A stretch of DNA of 40,220 bases, taken from NCBI GenBank assembly GCA_017408045.1, contig JAFQVL010000046.1:1-40220 (forward strand). Reading direction: 5' to 3'. The notes below the pieces were generated by a model. That model was not told where the DNA came from. It ran no database searches and was given only the letters and a program-made list of their open reading frames with translations. Made by a program: the position numbers and the translations under genes. This DNA comes from Clostridia bacterium (GTDB lineage Bacteria > Bacillota > Clostridia > Christensenellales > Borkfalkiaceae). Shown one piece after another: positions 8,062 through 15,639 of this stretch. How positions within the stretch are numbered: the first letter of the stretch is position 1; every line of letters begins with the position of its first letter.

Positions 8062-8679
8062 ATGAAAAAGATTGCAGTATTCGCATCGGGCGGCGGCACG
8101 GACTTTCAGTCCGTGATCGACGCAAACGAGGCGGACAAGTTTTGTCAGATTGCCTACTTAGTGGCGTCAAAGCCGAACATCGGCGCAATCGACCGCGCGA
8201 ACAAGCACGGGATTGAAACGGTGGTTTACGACAAGGACAGCGGGGAAACGATGGACGAATTTTACGCCCGTTTGACGGTGCTGTTTACGGCGGAAAACAT
8301 CGACTATATCCTGCTTGCAGGTTGGCTGAAAATCATTCCCGAAGGCTTTATTGCCTCGTTTGAGGATAGGATTGTCAACATTCATCCTGCTCTGCTGCCT
8401 GCGTTTGGGGGCAAAGGGTATTATGGCTTGCGCGTGCACGAGGCGGTGCTTGCGTACGGCGCAAAGGTTTCGGGCGCGACGGTGCATTTCGTTAGCGCGG
8501 AAGTGGACGGCGGCGCAATCATTGCACAGGCTTGCGTTCCTGTCAAAAACGACGATACGCCCGAGAGCCTGCAACAGCGTGTGCTTGCGGAAGAACACAA
8601 ATTATTGCCTGCCGTAATGCGGCTCTTGTGCCAAGACAAGGTGCAAAAGGTCGGCAGAACGGTAAAGGTTTTAAGCTGA
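8062..8679 (+). CDS. purN: Phosphoribosylglycinamide formyltransferase
   Basis: This 205-residue enzyme transfers a formyl group from 10-formyltetrahydrofolate to GAR. The catalytic Asn-His-Asp set is present: NIHPALLPAF near residue 108 and DGGAIIAQ near 150. The N-terminal phosphate-binding loop reads ASGGGTDFQS, with Asp where many homologues have Asn. The C-terminus is odd. The TGA stop (8677-8679) and the last codons fall inside a 38-base remnant of the 280-bp repeat element, so the natural tail of the protein may have been replaced by repeat-derived codons. Catalytic residues are far from this point, so the enzyme should be active. Confidence 0.95.
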   Translation: MKKIAVFASGGGTDFQSVIDANEADKFCQIAYLVASKPNIGAIDRANKHGIETVVYDKDSGETMDEFYARLTVLFTAENIDYILLAGWLKIIPEGFIASFEDRIVNIHPALLPAFGGKGYYGLRVHEAVLAYGAKVSGATVHFVSAEVDGGAIIAQACVPVKNDDTPESLQQRVLAEEHKLLPAVMRLLCQDKVQKVGRTVKVLS

Positions 8680-8709
8680 CAAGACTTGAACCTTTCAGAT
8701 TTTGACGGC
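8672..8709. repeat. One-ended remnant of the 280-bp inverted-repeat element
   Basis: Thirty-eight bases starting TAAGCTGACAAGACTTGAAC match the left end of the copy at 26915 at 36 of 38 positions. No interior or right end follows. It supplies the purN stop codon and lies in the 64-base purN-purD gap. Confidence 0.85.
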
Positions 8710-8743
8710 TTAGGCGAAAATACAGAAAAATAAGGAAACAACT

Positions 8744-10018
8744 ATGAACGTTTTGGTCATCGGAAACGGCGGCAGAGAGCACGCCATTATTCAGGCGCTC
8801 AAAAAGTCGCCGAAGGTAGGAAAGATATACGCGATGAAGGGCAACGCAGGGATCGGTATGGACGCCGAGCTTGTGAACGTCGACTTTATGGATAAAGAGG
8901 CGGTTTGCGCGTGGCTCAAATCGCATACGGACGTCGGCTTTACCGTGGTTGCGCCCGACGATCCGCTGTCTATCGGCTTGGTGGATGCGATTGAGGAGTG
9001 CGGCTTTAAGGCGTTCGGCCCGAACAAAGCCGCCGCTATCATCGAGGCGAGCAAAGCCTTCTCCAAGAACTTGATGAAAAAGTATTCTATTCCCACGGCG
9101 GCGTACGAAACCTTTGACGATTACGAAAAGGCAAAGGCGTACGTTGAAAAATGCCCCCTGCCCGTGGTATTAAAGGCGGACGGGCTGGCGCTTGGCAAGG
9201 GCGTACTCATCTGTAAGACGAGGGAAGAGGCGCAAAAGGGCTTGGCGGAAATGATGTTGGAGGCAAAGTTCGGCAAGGCTGGCGCAACCGTCGTCGTGGA
9301 GGAGTTCTTGGAAGGTCCTGAGGTTTCCGTGCTTTCCTTTACGGATGGCAAGACGATCGTGCCGATGATCACGAGCTGCGACCACAAGCGTGCAAAGGAC
9401 AACGACGAGGGCTTGAATACGGGCGGTATGGGTACGTTTTCCCCCGCTCCGTTCTTTGGGGAAAAGTCCTTGCAAGAGGTTATGAAAACGATTATGCTGC
9501 CCACCGTGTCTGCGATGAACGCAGAGGGCAGACCGTTCAAAGGGGTGCTGTATTTCGGCTTGATGAAGACGAAGGACGGGTACAAGGTCATCGAGTACAA
9601 CTCCCGCTTTGGCGACCCCGAAACGCAGGTGGTGTTGCCGATGCTCAAGACCGACCTTATGGAAATCTTTGAGGCGGTGGCGGACGAACGGCTCTCCGAA
9701 GTAAAAATCGAATGGAGAGAGGGGGCTTGCGTATGCTTGGTTTTGGCAAGTGGCGGCTACCCCGAGGCGTATGAAAAAGGCAAAGAAATTACGATCGGTC
9801 AACTGGACGAGGACGTCGTTTTGTGCCATGCAGGTACGGCGATGAAGGACGGAAAGTTGCTGACGGCTGGCGGTCGAGTGCTGGGGGTTTGCGCCCGTGG
9901 CAAGGACATAGAGGACGCCCGTAAAAAGGTGTATGCAAACGCGGAAAAAATCCATTTCGACGGAATGTATTACCGCAAGGACATCGGCATTAAATATCGG
10001 GACGTTGTAAAGGAGTAG
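8744..10018 (+). CDS. purD: Phosphoribosylamine-glycine ligase (GAR synthetase)
   Basis: This 424-residue ATP-grasp enzyme joins phosphoribosylamine and glycine. It opens with VLVIGNGGREHAI, the family N-terminal signature. KKYSIPTAAYETF begins the ATP-grasp domain, PVVLKADGLALGKGV is the ATP-binding loop, EEFLEGPEVSVLSF follows, and IEYNSRFGDPETQ carries the metal-binding residues. The final 90 residues form the C-terminal domain. The length is as usual. GGAAACAACT upstream is a weak ribosome binding site. It follows purN after the repeat remnant. Confidence 0.97.
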   Translation: MNVLVIGNGGREHAIIQALKKSPKVGKIYAMKGNAGIGMDAELVNVDFMDKEAVCAWLKSHTDVGFTVVAPDDPLSIGLVDAIEECGFKAFGPNKAAAIIEASKAFSKNLMKKYSIPTAAYETFDDYEKAKAYVEKCPLPVVLKADGLALGKGVLICKTREEAQKGLAEMMLEAKFGKAGATVVVEEFLEGPEVSVLSFTDGKTIVPMITSCDHKRAKDNDEGLNTGGMGTFSPAPFFGEKSLQEVMKTIMLPTVSAMNAEGRPFKGVLYFGLMKTKDGYKVIEYNSRFGDPETQVVLPMLKTDLMEIFEAVADERLSEVKIEWREGACVCLVLASGGYPEAYEKGKEITIGQLDEDVVLCHAGTAMKDGKLLTAGGRVLGVCARGKDIEDARKKVYANAEKIHFDGMYYRKDIGIKYRDVVKE

Positions 10019-10024
10019 TCATTG

Positions 10025-13000
10025 ATGATTGATAGAATTTTCGTAGAAAAGAAAGATAACGTACAGGCAAGAAAGGAACAGAGCGACGTAAAGACGTTGC
10101 TCGGGTTGCAGACGGAAGATTTCCGTTTGGTGCTCCGCTACGACGTAGAGGGCTTGACGGAAGAGGAACTTGCGGCGGCAATCCCGTCCGTGTTCTCCGA
10201 ACCCCCCGTAGACAACGTGTATTTAGAAACGCTGGAAATCCCCGAGGGGTACAAGGCGTTCGCCGTTAGCTACTTGACGGGGCAATACGACCAACGCGCA
10301 GACAGCGCGGCGCAATGCGTACAGCTCTTGACGAAAAAGACCCGACCCTTGGTCAAATGCGCAAGGGTCTACCTTATCAAGGGGGTTTCGGACGAACAGC
10401 TTGCGGCAATCAAAAAGCACGTCATCAACCCCGTAGAAAGCGAAGAGGTTGGCTTTGAAAAGCCCGAAACGCTGCAAATGGAAATGCCTGAGGGCGCGCC
10501 CGTAGCGACCATCGACGGCTTTATTCGTTGGTCTGATGAAGAGGTTGCGGCGTACCATAAGTCAGTTGGCTTTGCGATGAGCGTTGCCGACCTTGCTTTC
10601 GTGCGCAACTATTTTGCAAGCGAGAAACGCGACCCGACGGAAACGGAATTGAAGGTAATCGACACGTACTGGTCGGACCATTGTCGTCATACCACCTTCT
10701 CTACCGAACTCAAGGACGTTTCTATCACTTCGAAAAACCCTGCGGTAGAAAAGGCTTATCATCTGTATCAGGACTTGTATCAGGAGTTAAACGGCAGCCG
10801 TCCCGACAAGTATCCCTGCCTTATGGATTTGGCGACGATTGCGGCAAAGAAACTGAAAAAGGACGGCAAACTGGATAACCTCGATATTTCGGACGAAATC
10901 AACGCTTGCTCTATCTGCATTGATGCGGAAATTGACGGCAAGATAGAAAAATATCTCGTGATGTTCAAAAACGAAACGCACAACCACCCGACGGAAATCG
11001 AGCCGTTCGGCGGCGCGGCAACCTGTCTTGGCGGCGCAATCCGCGACCCCTTAAGCGGCAGAACGTACGTCTATCAGGCGATGCGTATCACGGGTGCGGC
11101 AGACCCCAGAGAAAAATTAGAGGATACGATGAAGGGCAAATTGCCTCAACGTGTCATCACCCAGCGTGCGGCGGCAGGTTTCTCCTCATACGGCAACCAA
11201 ATCGGTTTGGCTACGGGTATCGTAGACGAAGTCTACCACGAGGGCTACAAGGCAAAGCGCCTGGAAACGGGCTTTGTCGTAGGTGGCGCGCGCAGAGATA
11301 TGGTCTATCGTGAAGCGCCCAAGGCAGGCGACGTGATTATCCTGCTCGGCGGCGAAACGGGTCGCGACGGCTGCGGCGGCGCAACGGGCTCTTCCAAAGC
11401 GCACGACGCGCACTCGGTGGAAAACTGCGGCGCGGAAGTACAAAAGGGCAACGCTTTGACGGAAAGAAAATTGCAACGCTTGTTCTTAAACGGCGAGGCA
11501 ACGCGTAAGATTAAAAAATGCAACGACTTTGGCGCAGGCGGCGTATCGGTAGCCATCGGCGAGCTTGCGGACGGCTTGACCATTTACCTCGACAAAGTGC
11601 CCAAGAAATACGAGGGCTTGACGGGTACGGAGCTTGCAATCTCCGAATCGCAGGAACGTATGGCGGTCGTGGTAGGAGCTAAGGACGTAGACGCGTTCAT
11701 CGCGCTTGCTGCCGAGGAAAACCTTTCTGCAACCCCCGTTGCTACGGTCAGCGACACGGGCAGAATGGTGATGCTGTATAAGGGCAAAGCGATTGTGGAT
11801 ATCTCCCGTGAGTTCTTGAATACGAACGGTGTCAAGCAGGTGGCTGGGGCAGAGCTTGCCGATGAGGCAACCTCTTGGTTTGATAAGAAGTCGGGCTTGG
11901 ATTTTGCGACAGAAACGCAGAGGGTTATCTCCGATTTGAACGTCTGCGCAAAGAAGGGATTGAGCGAAACCTTCGACTCTACCATCGGCGCAAGAACGGT
12001 GTATATGCCTTGGGGGGGCAAGAAACAGCTGACCCCTGCGATTGCCATGGCGGCAAAGATTTGCGGCGGCGAAACGGACGTTTGTACGGTATCGGCGTAC
12101 GGCTATTCTCCCTATCTTATGGAAACCAGTCCGTTCATCGGCGCAATCTATTCGATTGTTGGCTCGGTATCCAAGGTAGCGGCAACGGGCGCAAATTATG
12201 CGGATATTCGCCTGACCTTGCAGGAATTCTTCCAGAGAATGACGAAAGACCCCAAGGTTTGGGGCGTGCCTATGAGCGCGCTCTTGGGCGCAGTATACGC
12301 GCAAATCGGCTTAGGGCTCGGCGCGATCGGTGGCAAGGACAGTATGTCGGGTACGTTCGAGAGTATCCACGTACCGCCCACCCTCATTTCCTTTGCGCTT
12401 GCACCTGCAAAGGCAAGCAAGCTGATTACAAACGTCCTCAAAGGCGGCGAAAAGTTGTATCATATCCCCGTACCCAAGGACGGCTATGCCGTGCCCGATT
12501 TTGCGGCTTTGCAGAAGGTGTACGCACAGGTTTATAAGAATATTGAAAACGGCAACATTACCTTTGCAACGGTCGTAGAAAACGGCGGCGTAGGCGCGGC
12601 GGTCATCAAGTCTGCGCTCGGCAACGAGGTGGGCGTGCAGTTTGCTATGACGGCAGACGAATTGTATACCGAGGGCTACGGCGACTTGGTGGTGGCGTTG
12701 CGGGACGAAAATGCGCTTTGCGGCTGTGTTCAAAGAAAATACGTGGGGCAGGTCTGCGGTGAAGCGTTTGTTTGCGAGGGCAAGTCGGTGGCTTGCAAAG
12801 CGGCAGAAGATGCGTTTGTCGGCACTTTGGACGGCGTGTTTGCGACGACGGCGGCGGCAGAGGGCGCTGCGGAACAATGCGACTACGTGGGCGGCGCGAA
12901 ATATTTGAATATCGCTACAAAAACGGCAAAACCGCGCGTATTTATCCCCGTATTCCCGGGTACGAACTGCGAACTTGACACGGCGCGCGCCTTCCGTTTG

Positions 13001-13726
13001 GCTGGCGCAGAGCCTGAAATCGTCGTGGTGAAAAACCGTTCTGCGGCAGACATTGAGGAGAGCGTGCAGGCAATCGTTGCGGCAATCAAGCGCGCGAACA
13101 TCATCGCCTTCCCCGGCGGTTTCTCGGGCGGCGACGAGCCGGACGGCAGCGGTAAATTTATCGCAACCACCTTCCGCAACCCGTATATTGCAGAGCAGGT
13201 GCAGGAATTATTGAACAACCGCGACGGCTTAGCTCTGGGTATCTGCAACGGTTTCCAAGCGCTGATAAAATTAGGGCTTGTACCTTACGGTGAGGTGCGT
13301 GAAATGACTTCGGAATCCCCGACGCTCACGTTCAACAACATTTCCCGCCACGTATCGACGGTGGTGGACGTAAGGGTCGCATCCAACCTTTCGCCTTGGC
13401 TTTCGGCGTGCAAGGTGGGTGAGGTATACAAAGTAGCGGTTTCGCACGGTGAAGGCAAGATTGTTGCGCCCGCCAAAGCGTTAGAACTGATGAAACAAAA
13501 CGGTCAAATTGCGACGCAGTATGCAGACCTTTCGGGGAACGCAACGATGCTTTCGCCTTTCAACTCGAACGGCTCGATGTGGGCGATTGAGGGTATCACC
13601 TCCCCCGACGGCAGAGTTTTGGGCAAGATGGGACATTCCGAGCGTATCGGCGAAAACTTGTATAAGAACGTCGAAGGCAACTTCGATATGAAGATTTTTG
13701 AAAGTGGCGTAAAATACTTCAAGTAA
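10025..13726 (+). CDS. purL: Phosphoribosylformylglycinamidine synthase, long single-chain form
   Basis: This protein of about 1233 residues performs the fourth purine step, FGAR plus glutamine plus ATP to FGAM. It combines what other bacteria split into PurS, PurL and PurQ. TYWSDHCRHTTF (about 215-226) and FKNETHNHPTEIEPFGGAAT (about 317-336) mark the synthetase core. The C-terminal glutaminase begins at VFIPVFPGTNCELD and has the nucleophile Cys in GICNGFQAL and a catalytic His in VSHGEGK. This glutaminase is intact, unlike the one in PurF. The long form with this architecture is typical of Clostridia and Bacteroides. I choose the ATG at 10025 over the TTG at 10022, because the AAAGGAG at 10009-10015 is then at a normal distance. 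Confidence 0.96.
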   Translation: MIDRIFVEKKDNVQARKEQSDVKTLLGLQTEDFRLVLRYDVEGLTEEELAAAIPSVFSEPPVDNVYLETLEIPEGYKAFAVSYLTGQYDQRADSAAQCVQLLTKKTRPLVKCARVYLIKGVSDEQLAAIKKHVINPVESEEVGFEKPETLQMEMPEGAPVATIDGFIRWSDEEVAAYHKSVGFAMSVADLAFVRNYFASEKRDPTETELKVIDTYWSDHCRHTTFSTELKDVSITSKNPAVEKAYHLYQDLYQELNGSRPDKYPCLMDLATIAAKKLKKDGKLDNLDISDEINACSICIDAEIDGKIEKYLVMFKNETHNHPTEIEPFGGAATCLGGAIRDPLSGRTYVYQAMRITGAADPREKLEDTMKGKLPQRVITQRAAAGFSSYGNQIGLATGIVDEVYHEGYKAKRLETGFVVGGARRDMVYREAPKAGDVIILLGGETGRDGCGGATGSSKAHDAHSVENCGAEVQKGNALTERKLQRLFLNGEATRKIKKCNDFGAGGVSVAIGELADGLTIYLDKVPKKYEGLTGTELAISESQERMAVVVGAKDVDAFIALAAEENLSATPVATVSDTGRMVMLYKGKAIVDISREFLNTNGVKQVAGAELADEATSWFDKKSGLDFATETQRVISDLNVCAKKGLSETFDSTIGARTVYMPWGGKKQLTPAIAMAAKICGGETDVCTVSAYGYSPYLMETSPFIGAIYSIVGSVSKVAATGANYADIRLTLQEFFQRMTKDPKVWGVPMSALLGAVYAQIGLGLGAIGGKDSMSGTFESIHVPPTLISFALAPAKASKLITNVLKGGEKLYHIPVPKDGYAVPDFAALQKVYAQVYKNIENGNITFATVVENGGVGAAVIKSALGNEVGVQFAMTADELYTEGYGDLVVALRDENALCGCVQRKYVGQVCGEAFVCEGKSVACKAAEDAFVGTLDGVFATTAAAEGAAEQCDYVGGAKYLNIATKTAKPRVFIPVFPGTNCELDTARAFRLAGAEPEIVVVKNRSAADIEESVQAIVAAIKRANIIAFPGGFSGGDEPDGSGKFIATTFRNPYIAEQVQELLNNRDGLALGICNGFQALIKLGLVPYGEVREMTSESPTLTFNNISRHVSTVVDVRVASNLSPWLSACKVGEVYKVAVSHGEGKIVAPAKALELMKQNGQIATQYADLSGNATMLSPFNSNGSMWAIEGITSPDGRVLGKMGHSERIGENLYKNVEGNFDMKIFESGVKYFK

Positions 13727-13739
13727 GGAAACAAAATGC

Positions 13740-14489
13740 ATGATTGATTTTCATTCCCACGTCTTAGCGAACCTCGACGACGGCGCAAAGGACTTAGAAA
13801 CGTCGATAAAAATGTTAGAGGAAAGCAAACGGCAGGGCGTAAAAACGGTGGTATGCACACCGCATTATTACGGCAAAAAGCGTGGACCAGAGCAATTTTT
13901 AAACAAGCGAGCGGCGATCATCTCGTCGCTGCATCCCCACGTTCCCGAGGGGATGCAGTTGCGTTTTGGCGCAGAAGTGCATTTCTCGGAGGATACAATG
14001 ACGGCGTTTGAGGACTTGGCTTCGCTGCGTATTGAAAATACTCGGTACATCATGATAGAGTTGCCTTTTACGTCGAGATACAGCGAGAAGCTGTTTGAAA
14101 AAATCGAGGCGTTTATTGCGGAAACGGACTGTATTCCGCTGATTGCGCACGTAGACCGATATTTTGCGATCTATCGAAAGCCTGCGATATTGACCCGCTT
14201 GGCGGAAATGGGCTGCTTATTTCAGGTAAACGTAGAGTCGTTTTTCTTCAAAGGCGTACAAGGCTTGGTGCGCGCTATGCTGAAGAAAGGCATGGTGCAC
14301 GCCGTAGGTTCGGATATGCACAATATGGAGAATAGACGGCCGAATATGCAAGCCTTTGCCGAGTTGCTGCAGCAGATGCCTCCGGAAGTACAGGAGCAGC
14401 TGCGGCAGACGCAAGAGGGTATATTAGAAAACCGCACAATCGTACCGACGGTGCGGAGGGTGAGAAAGATATTTGGAAAATATTTTTAG
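13740..14489 (+). CDS. CpsB/CapC-family PHP-domain protein (YwqE-like)
   Basis: This 249-residue PHP-fold protein begins MIDFHSHVLANLDDGAKD, giving the His-x-His metal pair and acidic cluster of the manganese-dependent CpsB/YwqE tyrosine-phosphatase family. TPHYYG (about 41-46), the Glu of FGAEVHF, IAHVDRYF and VGSDMHN supply the later metal ligands. In Gram-positive bacteria such proteins usually dephosphorylate a bacterial tyrosine kinase that controls polysaccharide export. Here no kinase or capsule gene is near. It is 13 bases after purL with its own weak ribosome binding site and is probably read with the purine operon. Its true substrate is open, since PHP enzymes also include nucleotide and histidinol phosphatases. 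Confidence 0.85.
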   Translation: MIDFHSHVLANLDDGAKDLETSIKMLEESKRQGVKTVVCTPHYYGKKRGPEQFLNKRAAIISSLHPHVPEGMQLRFGAEVHFSEDTMTAFEDLASLRIENTRYIMIELPFTSRYSEKLFEKIEAFIAETDCIPLIAHVDRYFAIYRKPAILTRLAEMGCLFQVNVESFFFKGVQGLVRAMLKKGMVHAVGSDMHNMENRRPNMQAFAELLQQMPPEVQEQLRQTQEGILENRTIVPTVRRVRKIFGKYF

Positions 14490-14498
14490 TAAAAAAAG

Positions 14499-14527
14499 TT
14501 GCATTCTTTTTAGGAATATGCTACAAT
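14499..14527 (+). promoter_or_regulatory. Promoter of the DUF1858 gene
   Basis: TTGCAT (14499-14504) and TACAAT (14522-14527) with a 17-base spacer. Transcription would start near 14534, leaving a very short leader before the ribosome binding site at 14539-14545. Confidence 0.7.
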
Positions 14528-14552
14528 GAAAGAAAAAAAAGGAGAGAATAAC

Positions 14553-14753
14553 ATGGCAAAGATTACGGCAGATACGTTGATTGCAGACGTTTTACAGTTA
14601 AATCCGAACGCACCGGAGATTTTGTTGGCGGCAGGCATGCATTGTTTTGGCTGTGCGTTGGCGCACAATGAAACGGTAGCCGAGGCGGTTGCTGTGCACG
14701 GTGAGGACTTGGATTCCTTGCTTGCAAAGTTAAACGAAGGCTTGGCAGAATAA
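14553..14753 (+). CDS. DUF1858 domain protein (hybrid-cluster-associated redox disulfide)
   Basis: This 66-residue protein starts at the ATG at 14553, behind AAGGAGAG. The frame can be extended to 14526, but that would overlap the -10 box. It reads ITADTLIADVLQLNPNAPEIL followed by GMHCFGCALA, the Cys-x-x-Cys pair of the DUF1858 family found next to hybrid-cluster and related redox proteins. The second half, NETVAEAVAVHGEDLDSLLAKLNEGL, matches the usual helical tail. The pair of Cys probably forms a disulfide or holds a metal or persulfide, but no function is established. It is monocistronic, with its own promoter and terminator. Confidence 0.88.
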   Translation: MAKITADTLIADVLQLNPNAPEILLAAGMHCFGCALAHNETVAEAVAVHGEDLDSLLAKLNEGLAE

Positions 14754-14761
14754 GCGAAAAG

Positions 14762-14794
14762 CGGCGGCAAGGCGAAAAGTCTTACCGCCGTTTT
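14762..14794 (+). terminator. Terminator after DUF1858 gene
   Basis: CGGCGGCAAG (14762-14771) pairs with CTTACCGCCG (14781-14790) with one mismatch, followed by TTTT. Confidence 0.75.
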
Positions 14795-14833
14795 AATTCG
14801 GTGAAAAAACTTGCAAAAACGGCATAAAAACAG

Positions 14834-14862
14834 TTGATATTTTTAGAAAAGTGTGATATAGT
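14834..14862 (+). promoter_or_regulatory. Promoter of tRNA-Glu
   Basis: TTGATA (14834-14839) and TATAGT (14857-14862) with a 17-base spacer, 20 bases before the tRNA. Confidence 0.7.
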
Positions 14863-14881
14863 ATATAGGCAAAACGGATAA

Positions 14882-14956
14882 GGCCTTGTGGTCAAGAGGT
14901 TAAGACGGCGCCCTCTCACGGCGCAATCCCGGGTTCGAGTCCCGGCAAGGTCACCA
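14882..14956 (+). tRNA. tRNA-Glu (anticodon CUC)
   Basis: A complete cloverleaf can be drawn. The acceptor stem is GGCCTTG with CAAGGTC (one G-U pair). The anticodon stem is GCGCC/GGCGC with loop CTCTCAC, so the anticodon is CTC. The T arm is CCGGG/CCCGG around TTCGAGT, and CCA is encoded at 14954-14956. The CUC isoacceptor reads GAG. It has its own promoter and terminator. Confidence 0.95.
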
Positions 14957-14960
14957 AGTA

Positions 14961-14986
14961 ACGTCACCCGAATGGGTGGCGTTTTT
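14961..14986 (+). terminator. Terminator after tRNA-Glu
   Basis: ACGTCACCC (14961-14969) pairs with GGGTGGCGT (14974-14982) around GAAT, followed by TTTTT. Confidence 0.85.
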
Positions 14987-15100
14987 ACTTGGTGACCTTG
15001 CCGTAAGGAATGGGTTCCGCGGTTCGTGCGAGCCGTTAAAAACGGCGACACTCTCCGAGGGGCCCCTGTGGGGTATCGGAGATACCCGGCAAGGTCGTGG
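14987..15100. repeat. Inverted-repeat element derived from the tRNA 3' end
   Basis: ACTTGGTGACCTTGCCG (14987-15003) is the exact reverse complement of the tRNA 3' end plus three bases (14943-14959). CCCGGCAAGGTC (15085-15096) is a direct copy of the tRNA bases 14941-14952. The two ends therefore form a stem (GACCTTGCCG with CGGCAAGGTC) closing a loop of about 80 bases with further hairpins (GCCGTT/AACGGC, TCTCCGA/TCGGAGA). No gene is visible in it. Confidence 0.75.
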
Positions 15101-15109
15101 AACATAATA

Positions 15110-15142
15110 AGAACAGCCCTTTAAGGGCTGTTCTCTCTTTTT
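15110..15142 (+). terminator. Intrinsic terminator
   Basis: AGAACAGCCCT (15110-15120) pairs perfectly with AGGGCTGTTCT (15124-15134) and is followed by CTCTTTTT. Confidence 0.8.
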
Positions 15143-15199
15143 GGCTACTCTTTGTCGAAAATTAACGCAACGATTTGTTGCATAAAAGTATAGGGGAGA

Positions 15200-15257
15200 G
15201 GACCCCTTTGGGTATGGTTTGTATCTACGTATGCAAAATGGCTTGACAAAGGGGTCC
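15200..15257. repeat. Perfect inverted repeat overlapping the antitoxin promoter
   Basis: GGACCCCTTTG (15200-15210) is the exact reverse complement of CAAAGGGGTCC (15247-15257). The right arm overlaps the -35 element and the spacer of the promoter at 15243-15271. On the minus strand it lies after the small toxin-like gene and may form the 3' end stem of its mRNA. Confidence 0.7.
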
Positions 15258-15271
15258 GCTTGTGATATAAT
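15243..15271 (+). promoter_or_regulatory. Consensus promoter for antisense RNA
   Basis: TTGACA (15243-15248) and TATAAT (15266-15271) form a perfect consensus with a 17-base spacer, among the strongest promoters in the window. It points into the minus-strand toxin-like gene, as expected for a type I antitoxin RNA. Confidence 0.8.
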
Positions 15272-15277
15272 TAGAAC

Positions 15278-15390
15278 CCGAAAGGTGGTTAATCGAGTTC
15301 TTTAACGATTAAGATTATCGTATAGATAATTTTAAGTACTATGAGAAGCATTTCGAGAGCGTTCATAGCGATTAACCTCCTTTTTTTATT
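15278..15390 (+). ncRNA. Probable antitoxin antisense RNA
   Basis: The transcript from the promoter at 15243 would be complementary to the whole small minus-strand frame at 15289-15366, including its ribosome binding site. AGGTGGTTAATCG (15283-15295) pairs with CGATTAACCTCCT (15369-15381) with one mismatch, and the second arm runs directly into TTTTTTTATTTT, so this long-range stem can terminate the RNA near 15390. Expected size is about 110 nt. Confidence 0.6.
15289..15366 (-). CDS. Small hydrophobic peptide, probable type I toxin
   Basis: This is a 25-residue frame starting at the ATG at 15366, with an ideal AGGAGG site nine bases upstream (complement of 15376-15381). It begins MNALEMLLIVLKI, continues as an unbroken hydrophobic helix (IIYTIILIV) and ends with charged KELD. 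That makes one membrane-spanning helix, the usual plan of type I toxins. The mRNA 3' region can pair with and hide the ribosome binding site, and a perfect promoter drives RNA from the other strand across it. Both are classical features of such systems. I cannot assign it to a named toxin family. The promoter of the toxin itself is unclear; a TAAAAT on the minus strand near 15391-15396 is weak. Confidence 0.65.
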   Translation of the reverse strand: MNALEMLLIVLKIIYTIILIVKELD

Positions 15391-15429
15391 TTACGGGGGC
15401 TAATTACAAGCGGAATGCTTACAAAAAAG

Positions 15430-15451
15430 GAACAGCCTAAATGGGCTGTTC
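15430..15451 (-). terminator. Terminator hairpin upstream of toxin-like gene
   Basis: GAACAGCC (15430-15437) pairs with GGCTGTTC (15444-15451). On the minus strand it is followed by CCTTTTTTG, so it would stop transcription entering the toxin-like gene from the right. It resembles the hairpin at 15110-15134 on the other side, so similar terminators bracket the locus. The stretch 15460-15600 has two more hairpins (GGCGAC/GTCGCC and AAGGTGGCTA/TGGCTACCTT) and no credible gene. Confidence 0.6.
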
Positions 15452-15607
15452 TCTCGTTAGGTGAACATGATGAGGAGGAGGCGTTCGATGTCGCGGAAAA
15501 TAGAAGTCTTTAGCGAGGGGCGACTATTGGTCGCCTGCACGTTTATTTAAGGTGGCTATGGTTTGGCTACCTTCACGCAAGGGCGGTTTTCCATAAGACA
15601 AAAAGAA

Positions 15608-15638
15608 AATGCGTGGCATTTCGCCACGCATTCTTTTT
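15608..15638. terminator. Bidirectional terminator
   Basis: AATGCGTGGC (15608-15617) and GCCACGCATT (15623-15632) form a perfect stem. T-rich runs flank it on both strands, so it ends the minus-strand secreted-protein operon and anything arriving from the left. Confidence 0.85.
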
Positions 15639-15639
15639 G

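Noticed and set aside
14782-15105. Minus-strand frame of 107 residues across the tRNA, with LAGTRTRDCAVRGRRLN
   Set aside because: It is the complement of tRNA-Glu, its terminator and the inverted copy. Such translated tRNA shadows are a familiar annotation artefact.
15467-15550. Plus-strand frame starting MMRRRRSMSRK
   Set aside because: The GAGGAGGAG could act as a ribosome binding site, but the run of Arg codons is just that sequence translated. The region is filled by hairpins and there is no promoter.
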